Of a stretch of DNA of 64,000 bases, positions 1 through 9,980 are shown piece after piece. The notes below the pieces were generated by a model. That model was not told the DNA's origin and searched no databases. It was given only the letters and a program-made list of their open reading frames with translations. Position numbers and translations under genes: made by a program. The stretch comes from Streptomyces aureus (lineage in GTDB: Bacteria > Actinomycetota > Actinomycetes > Streptomycetales > Streptomycetaceae): the NCBI RefSeq assembly GCF_000725495.1, contig NZ_JNZD01000007.1, positions 186,001 to 250,000 on the forward strand, written 5' to 3'. Position 1 is the stretch's first letter. Every line of letters begins with the position of its first letter.

Positions 1-2
1 CG

Positions 3-662
3 AAGCTCGTCGCCTTGGCGGGCCTGGGGCCGGACCGGAAGGCGGTCATCTGCGCTGACCTGGTGGACTGGTTCTACAGCTACTACGAGTTCACCAAGCT
101 TTGGGACAAGAAGGTCATCGCCTCGGCCATCGCGAACGCAGTCAAGACCTCCGAACTTGGCTACGCGGTCGGGCTTGTGCGAGAAGGGGAAGAGATTGCT
201 CCCCGCGACGCTCGGCAGATCCGCTTCGGGGAACGCCTCACAGCCGATGAGATCGACCTCTCAGACGATGCAGCGATCCTCTGGCATGACTACGCCCGTG
301 AGTGTCTGCAGGCGACCGTTGAGCCCGCCCCCAAGGCCCCCGAGCCCGATGAGCCATCAGCCCCCCAGCCCACGCCGCCGTCGCCGACTCCAAGTCCGCA
401 AGGAGGCACGTCTAGCGGCGGCGCTCCCTCTGCCCCAACTCCCGGTGACAGCGTTCGGGTGGCGGACATTGAGGCGGTCCTCGACAGGTCTGGTCTCTTC
501 AACCTGCGGCGCGCGCTTTCCTGGCTTTCGGATCAGCCGGGCCAAGTTCGCATCGAGATCAACATCCACGCGGAGGGAGAGTACGACCGCGTCTCCTTCC
601 GAAACGGCTTGGTAGAGCCTCTAGAGGAAGCAACCGAGAATCTCGACGTCAACACGCAGTAG
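3..662 (+). CDS. 3' end of a large DUF499-like defence/ATPase protein (partial)
   Basis: The frame is open to the first base, so this is the C-terminal part of a longer protein that begins left of the window; the TTG at 15 is not a convincing start. About 100 residues of mixed alpha/beta character lead into a Pro/Ser/Gly linker (roughly residues 105-145), followed by a compact C-terminal domain of about 65 residues ending in a beta-rich stretch. This plan (helical part, low-complexity linker, small alpha/beta tail) resembles the C-terminus of DUF499 proteins, large ATPases found in phage-defence loci. The assignment is by general resemblance only. An Abi_C gene and an ATPase-HNH pair follow on the same strand, which fits a defence island. 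Confidence 0.5.
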   Translation, partial: KLVALAGLGPDRKAVICADLVDWFYSYYEFTKLWDKKVIASAIANAVKTSELGYAVGLVREGEEIAPRDARQIRFGERLTADEIDLSDDAAILWHDYARECLQATVEPAPKAPEPDEPSAPQPTPPSPTPSPQGGTSSGGAPSAPTPGDSVRVADIEAVLDRSGLFNLRRALSWLSDQPGQVRIEINIHAEGEYDRVSFRNGLVEPLEEATENLDVNTQ

Positions 663-1003
663 AGCACGCACCGTTGGCTCAGATGGACCAGCGGGTGCGC
701 GCATGGGCAGATTGAGCGCCGAGTCGACGGGTCGCCGAGCTCTGGGTATCTGACCGCGGCTCGGTTGCCAGTCAAGGCGGCCAATTCACCACTGGTTGGA
801 GTCGTAGGCCGCCAGGAGAGCGGCACGGGCCAGGCGCGCGAAGTTCGCGAGCGCACGGTGGGGCCGCTACCGGCAGCGGCCTGAACGACCGCTGCCCAAG
901 TCCCTTGCATCAAGAGGAGGGGGCGCCGGTCGCTGGAAAAACACGGGTACCCACTGCCTGCTCGCCGATACGGTGAGTTATTGAATCGGTGCGGGGAGAG
1001 ACG
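663..1003. other. Intergenic gap without a recognisable gene
   Basis: This 341-base stretch separates the DUF499-like gene from the Abi_C gene. The short frames in it lack ribosome binding sites and have poor codon use. No strong hairpin was seen. A promoter for the Abi_C gene is expected here but none stands out. Confidence 0.5.
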
Positions 1004-1843
1004 ATGCAGCAGGATGTGAAGCCGGAGAAGGTCGTGCTCGCGGTCGCGAAGGCCATTGAGGCCAAGTTCACTCGTGGGGACTGGCTAGCACTTGCCTACG
1101 AGACGGGTTGCGCCGACCGAGTCCGGGATCACCCCAGACTGCTGCGCAGTCTGGACTGGAATGACGAGGACTATTCGGGCCATGTGCTCGACATGGTCGA
1201 AGAAATTCTCCGGCCGTCTGGCCGGACCGTCGGTGACGGTCCATATCGGATTGCTACCAGGGCCATCGATGCAGCGAACTTCGCCGTCGCTGAACGAATG
1301 CTTGGGCTCCCTGAGTGGCTCGCCCAGTACGAGCCTGTCCTCTTCAGCGACATCTACGGCAGTCAAGTGGCTGACGTGGGTGTAGATGAACTACAGGCGG
1401 CAGCCAAGGAACTCGGTCTTGCAGATGTCGACGAACACGCGGCCCGTATCCGGCGTGGCATCCGAGACGACCCAGCGCAAGCGATCGGCTCAGCTAAGGA
1501 ATTGGTGGAGACCGTCCTTAAGGCAGTGCTAGGTCTTCACGGCAACGGACCAGAAACGAAGAAGGACATTCCGTACTTGTTGAAGGAGGCCAACATCGCT
1601 CTGGGCCTGGATCCGGCAGGAGCAAAGGGCAGCGAACCAGGGGCCGTACAGCGCCGCAAGGCGCTTGGTGCTCTCACGAACCTCGTGAACAGTATCGCGG
1701 AGCTTCGGAACGCTGGGTTCGGGACCGGTCACGGACTAAGCCAACGTCCCACGCTGGATGTTGCGACGGCGCGGCTGGCAGTGTCCGCGGCCGTCACCGC
1801 TGCCACCTTCTACATTGAGGCCCACGCTGCGGAGCAGGCGTAA
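1004..1843 (+). CDS. Abortive-infection C-terminal (Abi_C) domain protein
   Basis: A 279-aa protein. The N-terminal half is helical and unassigned. The C-terminal half (about residues 150-275) matches the Abi_C pattern: a helix around DPAQAIGSAKELVETVLKAV, then RNAGFGTGHG near residue 235, the R-x(n)-H signature of HEPN-like domains. HEPN/Abi_C proteins are usually RNase effectors of abortive infection, so it may act as a cytoplasmic phage-triggered nuclease; that role is inferred from the family. ATG 1004 is preferred over GTG 989 because GGGGAGAG (993-1000) lies just before it. It sits between a DUF499-like gene and an ATPase-HNH pair, all on the plus strand. Confidence 0.75.
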   Translation: MQQDVKPEKVVLAVAKAIEAKFTRGDWLALAYETGCADRVRDHPRLLRSLDWNDEDYSGHVLDMVEEILRPSGRTVGDGPYRIATRAIDAANFAVAERMLGLPEWLAQYEPVLFSDIYGSQVADVGVDELQAAAKELGLADVDEHAARIRRGIRDDPAQAIGSAKELVETVLKAVLGLHGNGPETKKDIPYLLKEANIALGLDPAGAKGSEPGAVQRRKALGALTNLVNSIAELRNAGFGTGHGLSQRPTLDVATARLAVSAAVTAATFYIEAHAAEQA

Positions 1844-2116
1844 CCCAACAGCATCGCCGACAGACGCCTCTTGTTGGTACGACGTCGCCCTCGCTCCGCT
1901 GCACGGACGCTTCTTGCTGGGGGCTTGCAGTGGGGGCGATCGCCCAACTGAAAAAGCGTGCGACGCGGCCGAGCCGGTCCGTTCCTCCGGAGGCCACACA
2001 CATTGGAGTGGTTGCGGCCGGTGCGACTACGCTGACCTGACTGAGTCTGGCTGCACGCGTGTGCAAGCAGTGGCCGGCCGTGTGGGAGCGCGGGCGGGAC
2101 AAGGCGCGGAGGAAGA

Positions 2117-3688
2117 GTGCAGTTCACGGTCGTGGAGCGGGGCCAACGACAACCGAAGAGTGTACGGTCGCAGGCCCTGCTTGTCAGAGATGCATGGAAC
2201 GACTACGGCTTCGTCACCATGTTCCACCTGGTGATCTACGACGACGACGGACGCCGTCACGGGATCGGCGAGGTGAAGATCGGCGAGCTGGGGATGCACC
2301 CGGGGCGAGATCAGAGCAACGAGGGCCCAGGCCGCGTTGCGCGCATGCCTGAGAGCTTCGAAGTACTCGGGGAGCGGCACTTTTCCTTGGGTCAAGATGA
2401 CTCGTACTACGAGCGCCTGCGCCAACTCGGCGACAACATTCGCGTGCTAGTCCTGACCGCACTGAAGGACATAGCGTTCAACGAGAGCATCTTCGACCGC
2501 GTCCAGCACGAGCAAGTGACACGCGATTCACTCATGCGGTTCTTGAAGCCAACCGCCGTCGAGGAGCAGTTCCGCCGCATCGCTCAGGGCGGCGTTCGAG
2601 TCTCAGGATTCCAGGTGGCCTACGAGGCTCCAGTCCCCGCTGGAGGCGGGGGCAAGTCGGTGATCCTTCCGTTCGAGGTGTCTCCAAACTCGCGACCGTC
2701 CACGAACATCCATGTGCTAATCGGCCGCAACAGCGTCGGCAAGTCCTACCTCCTGAACAGCCTGACACGATGTGTGGGCGACTACGAAGCTCCGGAGGAA
2801 GACGTCGGCCGCATCATTGAGTACGACCGAGGCACTCGCAGGTCCTTCGCGAACCTGGTCAGCGTCACCTTCAGCGCCTTCGACGAGTTCCCGCTCATCC
2901 ACGACGACGATGTGGCCATCTCCTACGCCTACGTCGGGCTGAAGATCCCCACTGGCGGATCACGTGCGCCACGGGTCAAAACATCGGGCCAGATCAAGAA
3001 GGACTTCGCGGACAGCGTGGAGGCATGCCTGACCGGGGAGCGGGCAGATCGGTGGGCGAAAGCCCTGCGAACCTTGCAATACGCTGGCAACGGCCTCCTC
3101 GACGAGACATGGCTGGCGGACTTCCAGTCCACCCGGAGCGCCAATGTCCGCCGGCGCAAAGCGCGGCAGTTGTTCAGTAGCCTCAGCTCGGGTCACAAGG
3201 TTGTGCTGCTGACCATGACCCGCTTGGTCGAGCACGTCACTGAGCGTTCGCTGGTGATCATCGATGAGCCGGAATCCCATCTGCACCCGCCGCTGCTGGC
3301 CGCGTTCATACGTGCCCTGTCCGACCTACTCGCGGACCGTAACGGTCTCGCGGTCGTTGCCACGCACTCGCCCGTCGTCCTCCAAGAGGTTCCGGCGTCC
3401 TGCGTGTGGAAACTGAGGCGCCATGGCAACCAGTTGGTCGCCGACCGCCCCACCATCGAAACGTTCGGCGAGAATGTCGGCGTGCTCACTCACGAGGTGT
3501 TCGGGCTTGAAGTGACCGACTCCGGATTCCACCGTGATCTGAAGGCCGCGGTACGCCAGGGGCTCTCGTACGAGCACGTTCTTGGACGATTCAACGGTCA
3601 GCTTGGCGGCGAGGCCAAGGCTATCGTCCGATCCCTCATCGCTGTCCGAGACTCAGACGGACCCGCGAACTGGGAGGGTCAGATCTGA
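2117..3688 (+). CDS. ABC/SMC-type AAA ATPase of a two-gene defence system (PtuA-like)
   Basis: A 523-aa ATPase. Walker A GRNSVGKS lies near residue 205, an ABC-signature-like LSSGHK near 355, Walker B LVIIDEPESHLHPP near 380 and an H-loop ATHSPVV near 415. The long interval between Walker A and the signature is typical of OLD/PtuA-like ATPases. The N-terminal 190 residues are a family-specific extension. GTG 2117 is chosen because GGAGGAAGA lies immediately upstream. The stop TGA overlaps the start of the HNH gene by one base, so the two are translationally coupled. In Septu, PtuA-type ATPases complex with PtuB HNH nucleases; the pairing is seen here, but assignment to Septu rather than another ATPase-HNH system is inference. 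Confidence 0.85.
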   Translation: MQFTVVERGQRQPKSVRSQALLVRDAWNDYGFVTMFHLVIYDDDGRRHGIGEVKIGELGMHPGRDQSNEGPGRVARMPESFEVLGERHFSLGQDDSYYERLRQLGDNIRVLVLTALKDIAFNESIFDRVQHEQVTRDSLMRFLKPTAVEEQFRRIAQGGVRVSGFQVAYEAPVPAGGGGKSVILPFEVSPNSRPSTNIHVLIGRNSVGKSYLLNSLTRCVGDYEAPEEDVGRIIEYDRGTRRSFANLVSVTFSAFDEFPLIHDDDVAISYAYVGLKIPTGGSRAPRVKTSGQIKKDFADSVEACLTGERADRWAKALRTLQYAGNGLLDETWLADFQSTRSANVRRRKARQLFSSLSSGHKVVLLTMTRLVEHVTERSLVIIDEPESHLHPPLLAAFIRALSDLLADRNGLAVVATHSPVVLQEVPASCVWKLRRHGNQLVADRPTIETFGENVGVLTHEVFGLEVTDSGFHRDLKAAVRQGLSYEHVLGRFNGQLGGEAKAIVRSLIAVRDSDGPANWEGQI

Positions 3689-4521
3689 TGTGGGCTCTGC
3701 CAATCCCTGAACTCTCGGCCCGCACGGTCTACCTGACCTGTATAAGCAAGTCCCGGCCGAAGGCCAAGACGCGACTAAAGGCCCTGGAAGAGGAGGTGGT
3801 CAATGCCGCCGACCGGTTCGAAACCGCAGCCGCAGCGGCTGCCCTCCACACCCTGGCGGACCTTAAGGTCAAGCCCACCGACAAGGCCGACAGAGCCGAG
3901 CTGACCAAGAACTACACGCAGCGCATGTCCCGCAAGGGTAATCCGGGAAGGGACGAGTACGACAAGCTGAAGGCCGCAGCGCCCTTGGGACGCTGCCCTC
4001 TGTGCGGTCACCGGGATGTAGAGACCCTCGACCATCAGCTGCCAAAGACGGCGTATCCGCTGCTGTCTGTCGTGCCGTTCAACCTGGTTCCCGCGTGCCA
4101 CAAGTGCAACACGGTGAAGGGCGAGACCGCTCCGAACAGCGCGGGTGAGCAGACACTCCACCCCTATTTCGACGACGTCGGCAAGGAGAAGTGGCTCTTC
4201 GCCCGTGTCCACGAAGTGGCCCCCGCAGCCGTCGAGTTCTATGTGAAGCCGCCGTCCGCGTGGGACACCATCCTCACGACGCGGGTTCACAGGCATTTCC
4301 GCACATTCGGACTCGCGTCCCTGTACGGATCGCAGGCAGCTCGGGAAATGAGCAGCCTCCGTTACATCCTCAAACGCAAGGCCCCGTCGATGGTCGGCGA
4401 TCACCTGCGGGACGAGGCCGCCGGCTTGGCCGAGGAAGATCCGAACCTGTGGCGGGCCGCCATGTACCAGGCCCTGGCTAGTAGTTCCTGGTACATCGAG
4501 GGCGGCTTCGCTTTGGAGTAG
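3688..4521 (+). CDS. HNH endonuclease partner of the ATPase (PtuB-like)
   Basis: A 277-aa protein with an HNH/ββα-metal core: zinc ligands CPLCG near residue 102, DHQLPK with the general-base His near 115, and CHKCN followed by VKGE near 137-145. The order C-x2-C, D-H-x-L-P-K, C-x2-C-N is that of PtuB/retron-type HNH nucleases. The N-terminal 95 residues are charged and helical; the C-terminal 120 residues are unassigned. The start ATG shares its A with the upstream TGA, so translation is coupled to the ATPase. Likely role: the nuclease effector of the pair, cutting DNA when the ATPase senses infection. Confidence 0.87.
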   Translation: MWALPIPELSARTVYLTCISKSRPKAKTRLKALEEEVVNAADRFETAAAAAALHTLADLKVKPTDKADRAELTKNYTQRMSRKGNPGRDEYDKLKAAAPLGRCPLCGHRDVETLDHQLPKTAYPLLSVVPFNLVPACHKCNTVKGETAPNSAGEQTLHPYFDDVGKEKWLFARVHEVAPAAVEFYVKPPSAWDTILTTRVHRHFRTFGLASLYGSQAAREMSSLRYILKRKAPSMVGDHLRDEAAGLAEEDPNLWRAAMYQALASSSWYIEGGFALE

Positions 4522-4791
4522 TCGTTCGTATCCGCGGTGAAGCCAGCCCATCCGCAGACTCGCTGCCTACCTGCGGCAAGTGCACGGCCGTGTCATCCGG
4601 ATCGGCCGCGAGGCGTTACGGTGCGTGCTCGCCCCGTCGCGGTGTCACCTTTCAGCAGACCAAGACGTGGAAGTGGTCCCCGGAAAGGGGGCTCGGCTGC
4701 TTCCCGCCCGATCACCGCGGGGGCACGTCGGTGGACACCGCATCGGGCTCGACGCCTGGGTGAAGCCTGGGCAGCCCGGTGGCAAAGTTGG

Positions 4792-5091
4792 CTATTGCCT
4801 CGTGTCGGCGGCCAACTCGCCAACCATGAAGGCCCGTACGGCTTCTTCGAGGATCGCCGTGTATCGCCTGAGTTCGTGATTCTCCTGGACCAGCGGGCTG
4901 TCGCGGTCTGGGTGTGCCGCGAAGGCCTCGTCCATCTCCCGCAGGCGGGCCTCAAGTTCCGACTGCTCCGGCGCTCGTCCGGCGGCTACGGCGAGCCGGG
5001 CGGCTCGCCGGGCGGCGAACTGCGTGAGGAGTTCCCGCTGATCTTTGGTGAGTCCTTCGTTCGTGGTGACGTTCTCGTCCTTCTCGTCCAT
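4792..5091 (-). CDS. Small acidic coiled-coil protein downstream of the relaxase
   Basis: A 99-aa, highly charged, mostly helical protein with no recognised domain. It begins 16 bases after the relaxase stop on the same strand and has a clear purine-rich ribosome binding site (GAGGAG and GAAGGA just upstream), so it is very probably translated from the relaxase mRNA. Its position suggests an accessory transfer function, but nothing in the sequence specifies one. The 270 bases between its end and the HNH gene (4522-4791) hold no convincing gene. Confidence 0.65.
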   Translation of the reverse strand: MDEKDENVTTNEGLTKDQRELLTQFAARRAARLAVAAGRAPEQSELEARLREMDEAFAAHPDRDSPLVQENHELRRYTAILEEAVRAFMVGELAADTRQ

Positions 5092-5107
5092 TCCTTCATC
5101 TCCTCAC

Positions 5108-8100
5108 TCACGTTCCCGGTCCCCTGCGCGATCCCGGGTTGGGTCCGCGGCGCCGGTGGTGGTTTTGTTCGTCCTGTGTGCTGTCGGCCCGCCGCCGGGG
5201 AACGGAGTCGTCCGCCGGTACGCCAGGTGTGAGGGGGGCCAGGCCGCGCCGTGCACGTTCGGCGTCTCGGTGGGCCCGGACTTCTTCCAGGCGCTGCTGG
5301 ATGCGGGAGCGCTGGAAGAGCGTCATGGCCTCGTGCAGTTCCGACCACTGCTCCCGCTCTTCGGCCTCATCAGGAGTCTCTCCCAAAGGCTCGTCGGAGT
5401 CGATCTGGTTCAGCATCCGATAGGCGGCGAGAGCTGCGACGAGTTGCTGCCACTGCTCCTGCTGAGCGGTGTCCTCCGAGTCTGGCGAAGGAATCTGCTC
5501 GACCCACTCCTCAACAGGTTCCTGTCCTTCCAGGGCGCGGCGCAGGGCGAGTTCGGCGAATGCTGCGGCGGCGGCCGATACCGCCTCCCGGTCCTCAGGT
5601 TCGGACACGTGGGCGTCGAGCAGTCGGTACTGGAAGTTCTCGGCCGTGCGTGCGGCGATCCGCATCCCGGCCGACGGCTCGTCGGGCCGGTGCCGCGCGG
5701 CGGCGGATGCGCGAGCACGGCGGCCGACCTCGGCGATGCGCTGCTGGAAGATCGACCAGGCATGGGCGTCGCGGGGATCAGCCGGCTGCTCACCAATGCC
5801 GGGAACGTCGTCTCCCAGAGCGTGGCGGATGCGCCACACGTCCGCTACCGCCGCCGTGCGCTCCCACTGTCCGCGAAGGTCGGTTCCCTCGACGGGGACC
5901 GGTCCGAGGACCCGGGTCCACGTCGGTGGGGACTCGGCCAGAGCAAGTCCCATCTGCTCCAGGCGTTCGGAGAGCACGAAGCGCCGCTCGACCAGGTGTT
6001 GACGCCAGCCCTCCGGAGTGTCCATGTCCCGTACGGCGGCGGAGGGAGCGATCCAGTCGGGCAGGTGACCGCTGTTGTCCAGGACCGGTGCCGGATGGTG
6101 CGGGAGCTCGTCGCGCAGCCGTTGTTCGGCTCGGATTTTGGCGGCGATGAGCTGGGCTCGCTTGAGTCGTTCCCGGGCCGTGTCCTGGCGCTGGAGGTTG
6201 GCCGTGCGTTCGGCGCGGGTGGCTGGCACGGGCTGGCGGGCGGTGTGGCCGGCGCCACGGCCAGGTTCGCGCTGCCAGTCTTCGCGCATCCGTTCGCGTG
6301 CGGGCATCGCCCTGCGCAGCTGCTGCTCGCGCCGCAGCAGGGCGTGTTCCGCAGCAGCGGCGCGTTCGGCCCCGTGGTCCCCTTCGTGTTCCGCGCGGCG
6401 GATGCGGGCCCGCACCTGGGCGATGGCTGCGGCGAGTTGGGCCCGGGTGAGGTGTCCGTGTGCTCGGTCGGGCCAGGCGGGGTGGGGAAGTCCGTTTGCC
6501 ACGACCGGCCGGGGCTGGCTGTCGACGGCGGCGTCCGCGCGCAGCAGTTCCTCCAGGGCGGTCCGGCGGTGCTGCTCGGCGAGTTCCAGGAGGCGCTGCA
6601 GTTGTTCTGTGCTGAGCGTATTCAGTGGGCGGCTGCCAGCCGGCTGGGCCTCCCGGCGGGTGGCACGTTCGGCTGCCTTCTGTCCGGCTTCGACGCGGTA
6701 GTCGATGCGCCAGGCGAGCACGGCAGCCGGGTCGTCCGCGTCCGCGAAGTCCCTTTCGTCGAAGGCGATCCGGATGAGCTGGCCGAGGTCCCAGCCTTCG
6801 GCTTCGGCTGCGCGCAACGAGCGCTCGGCGACCTCCCAGGCGTCCGCGGCGATGAACATCTCAGCCTCGGGCCCAAGGACACGGCGGGTGAGGCTCTGCA
6901 GCCGCTGGCTGGTGGCGCGGGCGTAGACGTCGGTGTACTCGGCGACGAGCTGGCCGATGCTGTAGGCGCGTTCCTGTTCGGCCTCGATCATCTCGTGGGC
7001 GGAGACGGAGGCCTGGCTGCTGTGGGCCACGGTGTCCAGCACGTCGCGCATGTTCTGGGCGTCGTCGGTCACGACATAGATGTGGTTGGACTGGCTCCCC
7101 CGGGTCGCCTCGACGTACGCAGCTTCCCGCGAGGTGCGCGCGCTGATGAGGCCGTGGGCGGCTGCCACCGTGATGCCCTGGGCTCGGTGTGTGGTGTATG
7201 CGTACCCGAGTTCGGCGTGCCTGCGCAGGTAGCCGCGCTGCAGAACGATCCGTCCGCCGTGGCCGGTGTGTCGGACGTGGGCGTTTCCGCGCTGGTCGAT
7301 CCGCTCGATCAGCCACTGGTCGCCGTTCTTGACGTAGTCGCGGCCCCCGAGCAGGGAGAGTTTGCGCTGGTTCTTGCGGGTCACGATGACATCGCCGACC
7401 GCGGCTTGGAGCTCGTCGCGCAACCGCGCGGTCCGGCTCAAGTCAAGGCGGCCGGAGGCGAGTTGGAAGGCCTGGGCTCGCAGGTTGAGTTCGCGGACCA
7501 TCTCGGCGTCGTCGGCCATCATCAGCGCTTTCAGACCGGCCTCGACGTCGTGTTGCCACCCGGCGAAGACGGCGCTGAGCATCTCCTCGCGGCTGCCGCC
7601 CACGACCCGCCCCTGGTCGAGGTACCAGCTCCAGGCATCAGCCGGATCGCCGTCGCGCAGGACAAGGGTTGCCTCCCCCTCGCCCTCGGTCTGGAAGCGG
7701 TGGAGTTCTTCCAGCTCCACCACGCCGACAGTGCGGGCGAGTTGGCGCAGCAGGCCTCCCGACTCGATCGAACCGAGCTGCGCGGGATCTCCGATGAGTC
7801 GGACCAGGGCGCCGGCGGACTCGGCCTCGGCCACCACGCGCGCGAGGTTTCGCGTACCGGCCATGCCCGCCTCGTCCACCACGATCACGTCCCCCGGGCG
7901 CAGCGCGTATTCCTCCGAGACGGTCTTGCGGCGCTTGCTGCTGCGGCGTTTCAACACGCGGTGGACGATGCTGCCTTCGGTCAGCTGCTCGCGCTGGGCG
8001 AGCCAGCCGTGCAGCGTGTACGCCGTGGTGCCGAGGTCGCCTTCGATGACCTTCATCGCGCGTGAGGAGGGGGCAAGAGGTATGAGCCGTCCGCCCCCGG

Positions 8101-9937
8101 CCGCCACTGCGTCGCGGACGAGCTGGAGTGCGGTGGTCTTGCCCGCGCCGGCGGGGCCGATGCCGCCGACGACGAGGCGGTCGGAGCAGGCGAACGCCTT
8201 CGCGAGCCGGCGCTGTCCGGCATCCAGCTCATGGCCCTGGAAGTGGTCGGCGACCTCCGTGAACCGGTCCCCGGCGAGCGCGGGGACCACCACGGTGCGC
8301 GCGGCGTTCAAGACGCGGCCTTCTGCGGCCAAGACCTCACGCGAGGTGTACAGGACGGACTCGCGGCGCCGGTAGATGCTCGTGCCGTCTGCCCGCAGAA
8401 GAGGCGCGAACGGTCGGTGTAGGTCGGGCGGTGTGATGCTCAGCGAACCATGCGCCAGCACGCGTTCGGTGATGCGCTCGGCGAGCCCGTCGGCCGCTGA
8501 GCTGCGACCTCGGGTGAGCCGTACGACGTGGCGTCGCGACTCGGCCAGCACGTGCCGCTCGCCCCACACCGCTCGGGCATCGGACACCACGGCAAGGACG
8601 TCCTCAGCGGCCTGCACCACATCGATCTCGGTCAGGTCGCTGCTTCCGTCACCGGGTGCGGACGCCGCGACCTGCGCCGTACGCAGCAGCGAGTCAACCC
8701 GTTCCCGGCCGACGGCGGCGATGGCCTGCCTGCGCCATGCCGCCCGCAACTGGGCCAGGGACCGCCCCTTCTTCTTGGCCGGCCTGGTCTCCAGCGTGGC
8801 CTGCTGGATGAGCGCCATCCGGGCCGCAGTCCCCGGCTCCTTGCCGTGCTCCTGACGGTAAGCCTGTAGCAGTTCCTCCAGCCGCGTGCCGATGTCCCGC
8901 GTGCGCTTCGAATGCGGCTCCAGCACCCCGCGGTCGAAACCCTTGATCCCCATGACCGGCCGCTTGCCCGGGGTGACCTCACGCTCCTCGGCCTCCAGCC
9001 CGAGCCGCGCGCACACCTTCTCGATCACGATCTGGTTGTAGAACTCGGAGGCGGCGACCCCCATCGCGTACAGCAGCTTCCCGTCGATCGAGCGCCACTT
9101 GCCGTCGGTCCCGCGGACCTTGTTCGCCACGACCAGGTGATGGTGGAGAAGGGGTTCGCCGAGCCGGTTGTCGTAGTGCTTGAAGAGGGAGGCGACGAGT
9201 CCGCCCCGCACGTCTTCCTGGGCAATGCCGTTGATGCCTGTGCGGGTGGCGAGCGCGTGCTCTTCGATCCAGCCGATCGTCTCAAGGACCGCTTCCTCGT
9301 CGCACTCCATCGTGATCCGGCAGACGTCCTCGTCGCCCTCACCGAACAGACCCTTGCCGATCTCCTCCGGAGGACGCAGGACCAGGTCGTATCCCACGAC
9401 CGCCTGCTGCTTCGAGGCAGTGTTCGCGCTGATGTAGCGAGCGAGTTCCTCAGCGTCCTTGGGAGAGCGCCCGAAGTCCGCACGGAACGCGATGGCGCCG
9501 GCCTTGGCGCGCACCTTCTTGCGCTCATCAGCGGTGGCCTCCGCGCCCTTGCGGGCTTCGAGGGCCTCGATCTCGTCCTGGATCTTCGCTGCGAGGGGGC
9601 CGGCGGTTTGGTCGTACCGGTAGAAGCGGCGGCCCAGCCGTGCCCGGCGGGTGGCCTCGGCGGGTGAGAGCCCTTCGGCAATGGCCGTCTTGATGATCTC
9701 GTCCGCGTTCGGGTGCAGTCCCTCGCCGTACAGGGCCTCCATCTGCTCCTCGGACACCGTCCCGGAGACGCCGAGTTCCGCGATTCCACCACCGATCCAT
9801 ACCCCCGGCGGATTTCCCTCCGCCGTGTAGTAATCACCCAGGTCACGGTCGGGAGAACGGCGTACATCGCCGGTGATGGTCTCGCTCGTGTAATAGCGAT
9901 AGCCATCCCCAGCTGAGAGCTTGTGGATGGTCATCAT
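5108..9937 (-). CDS. traA: MobF-family conjugative relaxase-helicase (TraA/TrwC-like)
   Basis: A 1609-aa protein. The N-terminal TrwC-type relaxase domain starts with a Tyr-rich motif (Tyr13, Tyr15 and Tyr16, candidate nicking tyrosines) and contains the metal-binding triad HHH at residues 264-266 within PLLHHHLVVANKVRG. A RecD2-like SF1 helicase follows, with Walker A GPAGAGKTT near 595, DEAG box VVDEAGMAG near 683 and motif VI YAYTTHRAQGIT near 915. The last 600 residues are Arg/Glu-rich coiled coil and disordered tail. It should nick at oriT, attach to the 5' end and unwind the transferred strand. The start (two adjacent ATGs) follows AAGG at a good distance. No type IV secretion or coupling genes lie in the window. 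The gene symbol is descriptive. Confidence 0.92.
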   Translation of the reverse strand: MMTIHKLSAGDGYRYYTSETITGDVRRSPDRDLGDYYTAEGNPPGVWIGGGIAELGVSGTVSEEQMEALYGEGLHPNADEIIKTAIAEGLSPAEATRRARLGRRFYRYDQTAGPLAAKIQDEIEALEARKGAEATADERKKVRAKAGAIAFRADFGRSPKDAEELARYISANTASKQQAVVGYDLVLRPPEEIGKGLFGEGDEDVCRITMECDEEAVLETIGWIEEHALATRTGINGIAQEDVRGGLVASLFKHYDNRLGEPLLHHHLVVANKVRGTDGKWRSIDGKLLYAMGVAASEFYNQIVIEKVCARLGLEAEEREVTPGKRPVMGIKGFDRGVLEPHSKRTRDIGTRLEELLQAYRQEHGKEPGTAARMALIQQATLETRPAKKKGRSLAQLRAAWRRQAIAAVGRERVDSLLRTAQVAASAPGDGSSDLTEIDVVQAAEDVLAVVSDARAVWGERHVLAESRRHVVRLTRGRSSAADGLAERITERVLAHGSLSITPPDLHRPFAPLLRADGTSIYRRRESVLYTSREVLAAEGRVLNAARTVVVPALAGDRFTEVADHFQGHELDAGQRRLAKAFACSDRLVVGGIGPAGAGKTTALQLVRDAVAAGGGRLIPLAPSSRAMKVIEGDLGTTAYTLHGWLAQREQLTEGSIVHRVLKRRSSKRRKTVSEEYALRPGDVIVVDEAGMAGTRNLARVVAEAESAGALVRLIGDPAQLGSIESGGLLRQLARTVGVVELEELHRFQTEGEGEATLVLRDGDPADAWSWYLDQGRVVGGSREEMLSAVFAGWQHDVEAGLKALMMADDAEMVRELNLRAQAFQLASGRLDLSRTARLRDELQAAVGDVIVTRKNQRKLSLLGGRDYVKNGDQWLIERIDQRGNAHVRHTGHGGRIVLQRGYLRRHAELGYAYTTHRAQGITVAAAHGLISARTSREAAYVEATRGSQSNHIYVVTDDAQNMRDVLDTVAHSSQASVSAHEMIEAEQERAYSIGQLVAEYTDVYARATSQRLQSLTRRVLGPEAEMFIAADAWEVAERSLRAAEAEGWDLGQLIRIAFDERDFADADDPAAVLAWRIDYRVEAGQKAAERATRREAQPAGSRPLNTLSTEQLQRLLELAEQHRRTALEELLRADAAVDSQPRPVVANGLPHPAWPDRAHGHLTRAQLAAAIAQVRARIRRAEHEGDHGAERAAAAEHALLRREQQLRRAMPARERMREDWQREPGRGAGHTARQPVPATRAERTANLQRQDTARERLKRAQLIAAKIRAEQRLRDELPHHPAPVLDNSGHLPDWIAPSAAVRDMDTPEGWRQHLVERRFVLSERLEQMGLALAESPPTWTRVLGPVPVEGTDLRGQWERTAAVADVWRIRHALGDDVPGIGEQPADPRDAHAWSIFQQRIAEVGRRARASAAARHRPDEPSAGMRIAARTAENFQYRLLDAHVSEPEDREAVSAAAAAFAELALRRALEGQEPVEEWVEQIPSPDSEDTAQQEQWQQLVAALAAYRMLNQIDSDEPLGETPDEAEEREQWSELHEAMTLFQRSRIQQRLEEVRAHRDAERARRGLAPLTPGVPADDSVPRRRADSTQDEQNHHRRRGPNPGSRRGPGT

Positions 9938-9980
9938 GCACTCAGATTACCTTGTGTCATTGTGAATGCAAGAGCTTTGA

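Noticed and set aside
1844..2116. A retron RNA or reverse transcriptase accompanying the ATPase-HNH pair
   Set aside because: The gap is only 273 bases, contains no RT gene, and the upstream gene is an Abi_C protein.
5045..8065. A 1006-codon open frame on the plus strand
   Set aside because: It is the antisense shadow of the relaxase gene, produced by strong third-position G/C bias; its composition is unlike a protein and it has no start signal.
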